Below, one piece after another: positions 13,369 to 23,450 of a stretch of 64,000 nt of DNA. The stretch covers positions 10,007,053-10,071,052 of the forward strand of contig NC_061060.1 in assembly GCF_021917145.1 (NCBI RefSeq). The letters are read 5' to 3'. The position numbers were made by a program, and so were the translations under genes. This DNA comes from Hypomesus transpacificus. Lineage: Eukaryota; Chordata; Actinopteri; Osmeriformes; Osmeridae. Numbering within the stretch: position 1 is the first letter of the stretch; each line of letters starts with the position of its first letter. The notes below the pieces were generated by a model. The model had not been told where the DNA came from and ran no database searches. It saw only the letters and a program-made list of their open reading frames with translations.

Positions 13369-14322
13369 CTGCAAAGCTGGGTTGTGTGTATACCCATTTG
13401 TCACCATCTACAGCTTGGGGTAGTGTGTTGTAGTTGTGTGTATGCAGTCCTATCCAGTTCACTCTCCCCTTCCCCTTTGGACTGCAGCTGGTTGTTTTGC
13501 ACTCCTCCCTGGGTTCAGGTTGCAGAGCCAAAAAAGGGGTCTGGCTGTCCGGCCTCTTGTTTTTCCGGTGAAGAGGGACGGGTGTGTTGGTTATGGCCAT
13601 CATCAGGAGGAGGACACTAGCGCGTGACAAGGACGGACCCCTTCAGGCCTACTCGGAATGCAGATTGAATATCCCTTGCCTCCTCCTATCCGCCCGTCTG
13701 CAGCCCAGCCCCCATGCAGCCCACCTCCTCTCCCCCTCATCCCCTCCCTCACTCTGACACATTTACCCTTGGACACAAACGACTGGCATCATTTCTCGAG
13801 TTCTCTTTGTTCTCCTCTGCTGTCTCTGGCCTCTGCAAAGTGCACCTTTCATTTCCTGTCTTTCACACTTCACCATTTGTGGACTGCTGTTTGTTTGTCC
13901 TCTTACCAAAGCCTTTCAACGTGTCATCTCCTATTTCCTTTTCTACCCCCTGCCATTCTCGTTTTCTCTTTTGCATAGAAAGCCTGCGTTGTGTTTAGCT
14001 TACAATAAACAAATGGCTGCCCCTGTGCAGTGGAGACAAGCAGGGAGGGTGCGTTAGATTGCCAAAGCCTTTGCATCTCAAATGATTGTACCCTCGACAT
14101 GGGCTGACGAGATGGTTATTTTCTTCAGAGACCAGAGCTAACCTAACAGAGGAGGTTATTTCAAGAAAGGAAGTCATGCTAAATAATTTGATCTTTGTCG
14201 ACAACATGTTTGTCCGTCAGCAGATTTGGCATAGCACACAGATGGTGTCATTTCTGATGGTTTTGAACAACGTTGGTTCCTGTTTTCACTTTGACTAGTC
14301 CTACTTGTTTCTCCTTCTAAAG

Positions 14323-14342
14323 GAACATGTCCAAACATGTTT
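14323..14342 (+). promoter_or_regulatory. Perfect p53 response element, zero spacer
   Basis: Two abutting decamers, GAACATGTCC and AAACATGTTT, each fit RRRCWWGYYY exactly with the strong CATG core and no spacer. The match is direct from sequence. Human SESN1 (PA26) is a known p53 target with an intronic p53 site, and this element lies between the candidate first exon and the confident sestrin exons. Use in vivo is inferred. Confidence 0.75.
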
Positions 14343-15651
14343 TTTGTGTTGTTTTTTTTTAAGAATGACTCTTGATTACAACACACCACAAGGTAAAGAT
14401 TTGATGCTTTGATGGAGGTTAATCCAGATGAGTGGCACAGAGGCACTTAAGTCCTGGTCTTCAGACCACGCCAGTTTCTAACCTCTTCCTAGTCCACAGT
14501 TGGTCCTACAGCCTTATGAGTATTGGGGAGTTGCTGTGGCAGAAATTGACCTGTGACGTCTTAAGCAATCCGTTAACTGGTGACTGATCTGGGGTGAGGT
14601 ACTGTACTCCTCTGTGTGTCTCTGATGTTTGTCTTTACTGTGGTGGTGCTGCTGCTGCCAGGCTGTTTTTCTGGGTCACAACCAAGGTGGGGTGTGAGGC
14701 CTGGTTATCAAGTCCTGCTGAAATGTGATCTATTTACAGGGGAGTGGGGACGGGAGTGTGAACGTTCTGCACAGGAATGGTGAGGGGTTCAAGTACGGTC
14801 AGAGCAGTATCGTTCCTCCTTCGTGTTCTGGAAACTCCCTCAGCCGGCTTGTTGGACCTGACGATGAGACACAAGACTTTGTTTTAGGTTATTCCTACAT
14901 TAGGTCTGTTTGTTTCAGAAAGAAACAAAAATCCCAAGTCGTTTCAAGTGTCAATGGTTCCAGATTGGTTGTGAAATACCCTTGGCCTTTTGTTTGAAAG
15001 TTAGAAAAACCACCAGGGTTCTTTGGGACCAAGAAGGCCACAGAGCCCACAAACCCAAGATGTAAATGTGCCAACACATGTAAATATGAATTGAGTGACA
15101 GGCACCTGTGCCAAACGTCCCTGAGAGTAGAATTCCCGTGTTCCTTGATAGAGAAATGTAGGTCAGGGTCTTTGCCTGTAACTCTACATCAGAGTCTACT
15201 ATATCTCTCTACATGGAGGTATGTGGGTGACAAGGAAGAGTTAAGCCACCTACTGGGGGAAAAGGGACACTGTGCTAGATCCAAACAACAGATCCTGTTA
15301 GGTAAGAGATTGAGATGAGTAGCCATCCTTGTCACCACATGTGACCCTCTGACATAAGGTTGTACAGTACCGTTGTTATGAGAAGCCCATTTAACACAGC
15401 CATCAGAAGAGAGCACCAGCCCCCACCAGCCCCTGTGTGTCTGCCTGCCTGCCTGCCAGCAGCTCTGTGACCCCCCTGGCAGGGAGGTGAGGAGAGCAGC
15501 CAGGGCCCCTCTCATATTACAAATGCAGCCGAGTGGTGTCCAAACTCAGGCTTGCGGTGCCAACACCTTTTCCTAGAAGCCATTGAATGAGACGCAATGA
15601 AAGAGGGTTGTAATAAATGACTGCTTCTCAGAGCAGAACAGGGAGCCCTCC

Positions 15652-15830
<179 letters not shown>

Positions 15831-16520
15831 TTCCTCTCAACCCCCATATCCCCCCACCTTTCCCCTTCCCATCCCCTCCCTCTCTCTCCCTGGGTCTGTT
15901 GCTTTTGGCTATTGGCTTCCCGGTCCACTAAGCCTAGTGTCTGCTTCTTTGGCTGCTGTGTTTGGTCTCCTCCTTCAGGCCAGTGGGCGGTTGGACAGCT
16001 TCCCTCAGAGGGGCCTCCAAGTTCTGTAGATCCAACATTTCTTCTTCTCTCAGTTCTTTGTACTCTTGTTTGTCAGCTCACTTCAATTGTATGTGTGCAT
16101 ATGTTGGTAGGACCTCTGGCCTAGTTGTTTCATACTAGTTAGTCACTGTATTATCATGTAGATTTGTGCTTCATCAACCATTGCATTTTATTCAAATGTA
16201 ACTCACCTCTGACCTGCAGTGTGACAGTGTGAATGCATTTAGCTGTCCTGTAGAGCCTGGGATCCCATAGAGAGCCTGTGTTTGTCAGAGAGAGAGAGTA
16301 ATGTGAGGAGTGCAGTGCAGCCCAGCCTGTGGCTGTCACAGAGAAGTGACAGTATGTCTTCTCCGGCTCCAGTTAGGAGATTAAACATTTGAAGTGACTC
16401 CAAAACAAGTCTTGTGATGCACACGACCGTGCCGTCGGTACCTCACGCCGCTCCACCTCTCTCAGTTTGCCCTCAGCAAAAGCTCCCCCGGGGTTCTGCG
16501 TTCCATACCCGTCTGACTGT

Positions 16521-16546
16521 CCCCCCCCCCCCCCCCCCCCCCCCCC
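16521..16546. repeat. 26-base C homopolymer at a splice acceptor
   Basis: An uninterrupted C run at 16521-16546 is followed by GTCTGCAG, ending at 16554. It forms the polypyrimidine tract of the first confident sestrin exon, so its length variation could touch splicing. Confidence 0.9.
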
Positions 16547-16554
16547 GTCTGCAG

Positions 16555-19162
16555 GTGTTGAAGGTGAACGTTGAAAAGGAGCGGGCGTCGTTGCTGTACA
16601 TGAAGGCTCTGGCCAACAGGGGGAGTGTGGATGCTGTGTGGCAGCAGATGGCCTCTCACCCACAGTACCTGGAGAGCTTCCTCAGAACACAGCACTACAT
16701 CCTGCACATGGACGGACCCCTGCCCCTGCAGTACCGCCACTACATCGCCATCATGGTAGGAGGACTGGACAACACACACACACAGTCAATCACTCAACTT
16801 CACTAACTCGCATAATTACTTGCATGCAATGTAAAATGCACGTTTTCCCCACCCGTCCCGTCCTGTAGGCTGCAGCGCGACATCATTGCAGCTACCTGGT
16901 GTCCCTGCACTCTGCCCAGTTCCTGAGGGTGGGGGGGGACCCCCAGTGGCTGCAGGGTCTAGAGGCGGCCCCCCCACGCCTGCGACACCTCGACCACATC
17001 AACAAAGTGCTGGCCCACCAGCCCTGGCTCACATCCTGCTCTCACATCCAGGTAGAGTCCCAACAGCCCTCCCTAACGCCCTGGAGCCCACCGCCCCTTG
17101 GGCACTCAGCCCTGCTGCAGAACATCATCCACTTGTTGTATGAAATGTTGTTTCTGATGATCTATACCAGCTCAGGTGTTGGGGGATGCTTCTCCCCCAG
17201 TTGACTGTGTGTGGAGAACAGAGGCTCACTGTGCCATGTGCTGTTGCCCCTGCAGGCCCTGCTGAAGCCGGGGGAGCAGTGCTGGTCTCTGGCTGAGCTG
17301 GTGCAGGCCGTGGTGCTCCTGGCCCACTGCCACGCCCTCTGCAGCTTCGTGTTCGGCTCCGGCTCTGACGTGGACCCTGCCCCTCTCCCCCGAGGCTCCA
17401 ACGGCACGCCGCCGGGCTACTGTCTCTCGGACGCCGCCAACGGAAACGCCAACGTGCCTGCTTCTCTCACGCCGCCCTCAGGGCAGGTCACCCGGCGACG
17501 GGTACGTGGTTTTCGCTGACCCAACGTTTTCCTCCTTATTGTGAAGGATTCTTCTTCACGGTTTCCCCCTTATTGTGAAGGGTTCTCCTTCACGGTTTCC
17601 CCCTTATTGTGAAGGGTTCTCCTTCACGGTTTCGCATCTTATTGTGAAGGATTCTTCTTCACGTTTTCCTCCCCTTGATAATGGCTGTGTTTTTATTTAC
17701 TTCCCCATATCCAATCCTCACTGCTCTCTGTGTGTGTTAGCAGTCCCTGGACTCCAGCAGTGAGATGTTGGGTTTGAAAGAGAAGATCCAGAAATCCCAG
17801 GAGGAGAAGGAGAGGAGAGAGGAGCGACTCATGCAACCCCAGACACCCCAACAAGCAGGCACGCACGCACACACACACACACCCCACACACAAACATATA
17901 AAATGGTGTCATGTGTGAAGCTGGACTAACATGCCTCCTCTACCTTGCTCCTGCCCTCAGATATGGAGGAAGAGGAGGAGTTGTCCTGCTCTGCAGACCC
18001 CTCACGCTTCATCACAGACCCAGACTTTGGCTACCAGGAGTTTGCCCGGCGAGAGGAGGACCACTTCCAGGTGTTCAGGGTGCAGGTGAGAGCGGCACAT
18101 CTGGGACATCCTACTGGGGGGTGTCAGGTGTCCTTGTCAACACAGACTTGTAAATCATCTTGATTTGAAGTGAAGATCCTGTCCTGCATCTAATGTCAGT
18201 GGCTCTGTAGATAGTCACAGCATTGACTTTCATACTATGAGCCAGGTCCCAGTCTGCGCTAACTATTGTCTGAAATCACAAACGGCTTTTGTTGACCGAG
18301 ACTGTTCTATTGCAGACTTAAGTGAACTAGAAGAAAGTCGAGACGCTGTAGACCAGTGATGGAATAACGGTGTTTTTATGGTGTGTGTGGCGTATGCAGG
18401 ACTATTCGTGGGAGGATCACGGCTTCTCATTGGTCAACCGTCTGTATTCCGACATCGGTCACCTGCTGGATGATCGCTTCCGCAGCGTCACAACGCTTCC
18501 CTCGTCCCACGGCCCGGACCTGAAAAGAGCCATCTGGAACTACATCCACTGCATGCTGGGGATTAGGTGAGAAGATGCCAACTCCTGCAGTAACACTGTA
18601 ACAGCACATCAAACCATTGCTTGCTACTGGATTTCAGGACTATGATTGGTATTGACATTCATTGTCAGGACTATCCATTTGTTTCCATTGTCGCTTTACT
18701 TTTAACGTGTACTTTGAACGCACGCAGATATGATGACTATGACTACGGGGAAGTGAATCACCTGCTGGCCAGGGAGCTGAAGCTCTACATCAAAGCTGTG
18801 GCCTGCTGCCCTGATGCAACCAAGTCCCCTCTGTGCCCCCTGCCCTGGGCCATGCTCAAACCTTCAGAAAGGGTCCGTATGACATGACCACACCTGAACA
18901 GCCTCCATACCCCCACCACACACACACTGCGGCTCTGTCAAAACGATTGTGTACAGCCTACACTTATTGTTGCCTTTTAGATCAGAGACATAGGGGCCGT
19001 TGTGTTTTCTAGTTTCAACCCAATCTTCCGTTCATTTCCACTGTCTCTAACGGCCTGCCCTTCTTCCTCCAGATCCATGTGAACCTGCTGATCATGGAGG
19101 CCCGGCTGCAGGCGGAGCTGCTCTATGCCCTCAGAGCCATCACACAGTACATGATAGCCTAG
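16555..19162 (+). CDS. Sestrin, FOXO4-linked paralog (N-terminal exons unresolved)
   Basis: A stress-induced cytosolic regulator: sestrins bind GATOR2 to restrain mTORC1 and carry an alkyl-hydroperoxidase-like N-domain. The eight exons are 16555-16755, 16869-17051, 17256-17501, 17741-17858, 17961-18085, 18400-18566, 18728-18872 and 19073-19162. Phases close to 424 aa ending QYMIA. The N-domain has [20 protein letters not shown], then [14 protein letters not shown], with the catalytic-type Cys (codon 16887-16889), Tyr and His kept. The linker is divergent. The C-domain has [20 protein letters not shown], the GATOR2-binding YDDYDYGE, then [20 protein letters not shown]. The leucine-pocket TYNT segment is absent and the loop is eight residues shorter than in SESN2; the pocket Arg390 is Lys, while Trp444 and Glu451 equivalents remain. 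The intron after 17858 uses a GC donor. The gene resembles SESN3/SESN1 but is clearly separate. About 45 N-terminal residues are missing from this model. Confidence 0.9.
17534..17673 (+). repeat. 34-bp minisatellite with hairpin units, four copies
   Basis: Units begin at 17536, 17570, 17604 and 17639 (period 34, 34, 35). Each holds GTGAAGG facing CCTTCAC, or GTGAAG facing CTTCAC, around a 5-7 base loop. It lies in the sestrin intron just after the donor at 17502. Confidence 0.9.
17859..17890. repeat. CA-rich microsatellite abutting a GC splice donor
   Basis: A GCAC/CA run starts directly at the inferred GC donor (17859-17860) of the sestrin exon ending at 17858. No GT lies at the phase-correct position. 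Confidence 0.75.
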
Positions 19163-21450
19163 GAGCTGGGCTCACACAAGGCCACCATGGCCAGTGGTAC
19201 AGGAAGACCAAGCTAGGAGGCTAAAGGAGGAGTCCATAGATAGCAGAGAGACACTGTTACCGGAGGGAAGAGGAGCATGCAATACTCTTGTCTAGAAAAT
19301 GTGCCGTTATTTTGGCTTATTCTCTGTAAAAAGTAACGAAAAAAAAAATTAGAGAATGTATCCGTAAGATGTATTTGTGTGGTGAGTTTCTCACACTGCA
19401 GTGAAAGCTCCTTGCCAAAGTCAAAATGCTCCAAACCATCCTACCCTGCTCCTCTCTCTCCTCGGATGACTGCTACGCTTTCATTCTATATTGTCCTCCA
19501 AATCCAACATCTCGGCTCAATATTTAACGTGCAATTGTATTATTATCATTATAGATATTATTTTCACTTTTATTAATGTATTGTTTGTCTCCAAACTTTG
19601 TTGACTGTGACGAAAGCAGCATCTCTGAAATGTAGCAAGAAGTTAGTTACCTGCGGCCAACATAATACTCCCTTTTGGTTGGTCCATCATTCTTTTCTTC
19701 TTTCTCTTGTTTTTGTTGTTTAAAACAAACTGTTCATCCTTTTTTTATTGGGTTGAATGAATGTTTTGGGAGAGATGGCCATAAGATGTTTTGTCCAAGT
19801 CAGTGTTGGTTGAAGGTAGGTAGGTAGGTGTGTTCAGACTGTTTCATGTCAGTGCTGAAAGTTCAAGAACAAACACTGCTGTTAGATATCACACAACTAT
19901 AGTTCCTTTTTAATAAGCACTTTTTAACTTTATATATTTATACAATAGCGCAAGGTAAGCTCAGTGGTAGAGATGCAGACCGACAAAACATTGGTCGAAG
20001 CCTTTCTTGTCCACTGTATGGTGTTTGACACAAATGGCTAGAGATGGACTGGCCTCCATTTAGTAAACTTAGTTTCTTATAGTCTCCCCCAGATGTCTAG
20101 ACAATATGTGTAGTTCTATTGAAGATAATATATCATACAGCTTGACTTTGCCAGGAGCTGAACATGTTTTCAGAGAACAACCCCAGACTGGTTGAACTGA
20201 AGTCTCGTCTTGGATGTGTGTGACAGGTCTGTCATTGTCAGGACTATTTCCCCAAACTGATTAAAACTTTAGTATAACATTAACTGGCACAGTTAAGAGT
20301 GAGGAATAAGCTCAGACCATTTTCAATCATCTGTTGTACATGAATGTGCTTTAGTGTAGATCAAATGAAAGAATTTCCATTTAAAGATGACCACTAATTT
20401 CAACAATCTATAATACAGCAGTGATACATTATGGGATATCATTTGATGGTTGAGTGGTATAATGCCACACACACAAAAAAAGCTACAAGATCTGCACTTT
20501 TCCCAAACATCTGAGGTGTAAAATCCCATACACATGTATGATACTATGGTGGATATTTAGAGGGTCGAATGTGATTGGTGGTACATTTAAGATCTGATGC
20601 ATGCTGAAAGCAGGTCTATGTCAATTTCTTTACTTGGTGAGTTTATATGATCTGATTTCTGGAAGGTGATAACCAAGTATATATTCATGGTACAATTTGC
20701 AGATCAGAACAATGTTGGTACTGCAACCTAGAATGTTTTTGTCGTTTTGCCTTTGTTGTTTTTGTCTTTTCTTTTTGTTTTTGTCAACTTTGCCTATAGT
20801 ACTATGATTGTTCAGTCCCTTTGTTATGTTGCTTTTTGGTTCGCTGCTAAATCCTGCTTGTTGCACTGCATCCTGAACATTTTTGAAAGTCGAGAGAGAT
20901 TGAAATTACAGGATGGGTAGAGGAAAGAAAGTGCAAATCAACAACTGCAAAGGTGATTTTGCGCAGGTGCCTTTAAGTCAAACCAGAGTAGTGCTGGAGT
21001 GGGCCACTCTGAGTACTCTGGGTTTGGTGGATAGTCACTTTTTTGACCTGTTCTGTGGACACTCAAGACTTGGTCGGAACAATCCCAGATGGACAGATGT
21101 GAGACAGGCTCTGGCTCCCGATGGATCTGAGCACTTGTCTGAAGCTTTCTGCTCACCAGCCCACGGAACTTACTGAGAGCCACTGACACAAAAGATGGAT
21201 GTTACAGTTGTTCAATATTTACCACGTAAATGAATGGACAGTAAAATAAACACAAAAAAATTTAAATTGTGAAAACAGCAAAAAAATGTTTTTGAAAATG
21301 TGAAAACTTATTTTTTCTATAAAGATGTTCTATCTATCTTTGTCGTTGTCATTTTTATAATGGTTTATTTACAATGGTGACACAGATGGTCAATACAAAT
21401 GAGTTTAGTACATTTGATAACTAGTTTTTTACCTGTAAATAATAAAGATT
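19163..21450 (+). other. Probable sestrin 3' UTR
   Basis: AT-rich sequence after the stop at 19160-19162. AATAAA hexamers at 21245 and 21441 would give a 3' UTR of about 2.1-2.3 kb. No coding frame of note was seen. A GGTA run lies at about 19816. The true end is not shown by sequence alone. Confidence 0.45.
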
Positions 21451-23078
21451 TCTTGTTTGAGTATAGTAAATACATGTTTTCAAGGAAACCAATGGTAGTC
21501 ATTTTACCCAGTCTTAACTAATCAATGGATTGATTCATTGGTACCAGTGGTGGACTTGCTAGCCTATGCAAGATGAGAATTAACAGATGGTGGGGTGATT
21601 TGAGCAGGTTTGCAATCATTATTAATTACATCTTGTTGCTCAGCCAAGTCCCCCTGATTCAAAGCCCCACACACATGATATCGTTACTAAGACATGTACA
21701 TTAGAAATGATGCTGTTGCACTATATAAGACTTTTGAATTATGCAATGGATAGTTTATTAGCACAATATGTGTATATTGTATGTCTTCGTAAAGTAAGAA
21801 CTTGACAGACTTTTTTCTTAGATTGTTGTTGCAGAAAAATAATCAAAACAGATACATTGCATTATTTGCATACACATCTATATGAGGCAAAAATGTATTC
21901 CACAATTATTTTTGTTATGCCTGAGTTTACTGAACCATGATCCAACCACATAACATAAAACCCCACCACGCAACCATGTAACGTGTGCAAACACCATGGT
22001 CATTTGAGCGTAGTTAGATATTCATTTTGATATACTAGGACCTAGTAGAAATAGTAACTAGGTCAATTGAACAACGACCTTTCGAGACTTTAATTCAACA
22101 CGTGTGCCCTCCAGTGGCAAACAGTTAATATTGTGTTTCCTAAAATAATTAATAGCCCGCAAAGCCGTGCATGAGATCAGAGAAAGCACAACTTTCTTGT
22201 AATAGTGCATGAAAATATAAATAAGGTGCCCTTTTCCAGAGGAATACTCGCGCATAAACTCTATTAGGCTTTGAATCCCACCTTTAAGTGTCGAAATGAA
22301 ACGCTTTAAGCGTCGATATAGCGTCTTTATAATAGTGGCTTTTTGACACTGCTAATTTCACTGCTAATTGGCAGGGTCAATTGGTAAAGTATATTAAACG
22401 GCACCACAGTCGTTTTTGCAGGATTTCACAGATGCTGGATAACACTATCCAACTATTCACACTTTAATGAAGGTATATGAACATTCGCTTAAGGGTTAAA
22501 AATGTGACCGACAAACCCGACCATGCCAGAGATGGTATAATAGGGTTGTGATATAAAAGATGATTCGTTTTCAAAGCGTTGTATCAGTGGTTCAGACTGT
22601 GTGTTTCGGCCTGGACTTACTGCAGATTCAGGACGACCAGCAGCGTGTGGGGCAACAGCCCACACCACCGCCATCTGAGATCTTTCTACCATCCACATGG
22701 AAAGGAAACCATCGCAACACATCGCAGCGAAACAGTGTTATTTGGGGGGTTTTCAAAAAAAGGAGGGAGGGGGGGTGCCCTGACTAAACCATCCCTTCAA
22801 CCCTCCACCCACCCTTCCTCCCCATCACCCTTCAATCACCCTTCAATAAGTTGCTCAGACAACAATACAATGTAAACTTAATATCAACTTAATATCAACT
22901 CAATATTCAATATTGGGGTTTGTGAACTAACTCTGTAGATGATGTTTAGACAGGCCTTTGATGAACGGTCTTCATATGTATCAGCCAGGCTAACAGTGTG
23001 ACGGCAATGTGCTTTTTCCCCAAACAAAAAGCTGGGCTCCTTAAGGTGTCCATATCCATACAAGCACACTACCTAGTA

Positions 23079-23291
23079 GGGGTGGGGAAAAAATCGATTC
23101 ACATATGAATCTTGATTCAGTCTTCTAGCGATTCACAAATTTAAAAGTGATTTTCTAGTTGTTGTTTTTTTTCTTAAAAAAAAATGTGTAGGCATATATT
23201 GAATCGAAATTTGATAAAAATTGTGAATCGACTTGTAACCGAATCGTGACCCCAAGAATCGAATCGTGAGGTACCAAAATATTCCCACCCC
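23079..23291. mobile_element. 213-bp non-autonomous DNA transposon (MITE)
   Basis: The termini are inverted: GGGGTGGGGAA at the left and TTCCCACCCC at the right. They are flanked by TAGTA at 23074-23078 and 23292-23296, which I read as a 5-bp target-site duplication. The interior is AT-rich with many GATTC/GAATC words facing each other, so the whole unit can fold. There is no coding capacity. The TIR start could be shifted by one or two bases because the flank is itself TA-rich. Superfamily is not assigned. Confidence 0.75.
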
Positions 23292-23403
23292 TAGTAACCG
23301 GCTAAATTTCTAACCATGAAGGTAACAGTCAACTGAACAAGACAACGTTCAATATTCGCTTTTTGATTTCTAGAGCCGTGCATTACTAAGCCATTGGCCA
23401 ATC

Positions 23404-23450
23404 TAGATAGATAACTTTATTGATGTCCAGAGGAAAATTCCAATCAGGGT
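23404..23450. mobile_element. Short LINE-tail-like fragment
   Basis: The stretch AGATAGATAACTTTATTGAT followed by an AGAGG-AAAATTCC pattern resembles a widespread teleost non-LTR tail (usual form TTTATTGATCCCC-AGGGGAAATTC). It is only about 45 bases long, so the assignment is weak. Confidence 0.3.

Noticed and set aside
13520-13580. GCPASCFSGEE read as a divergent FIPE-type sestrin exon
   Set aside because: Similarity is only a few residues and there is no matching acceptor or phase.
13339-13998. Overlapping plus-strand frames of about 90-106 codons
   Set aside because: Pyrimidine-rich low-complexity DNA in the probable sestrin intron; no domain, no splice-consistent boundaries.
14725-14997. 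90-codon frame preceded by TATTTACAG, tested as the missing sestrin exon
   Set aside because: It lacks the FIPE-type motif and its possible donors do not give phase 0.
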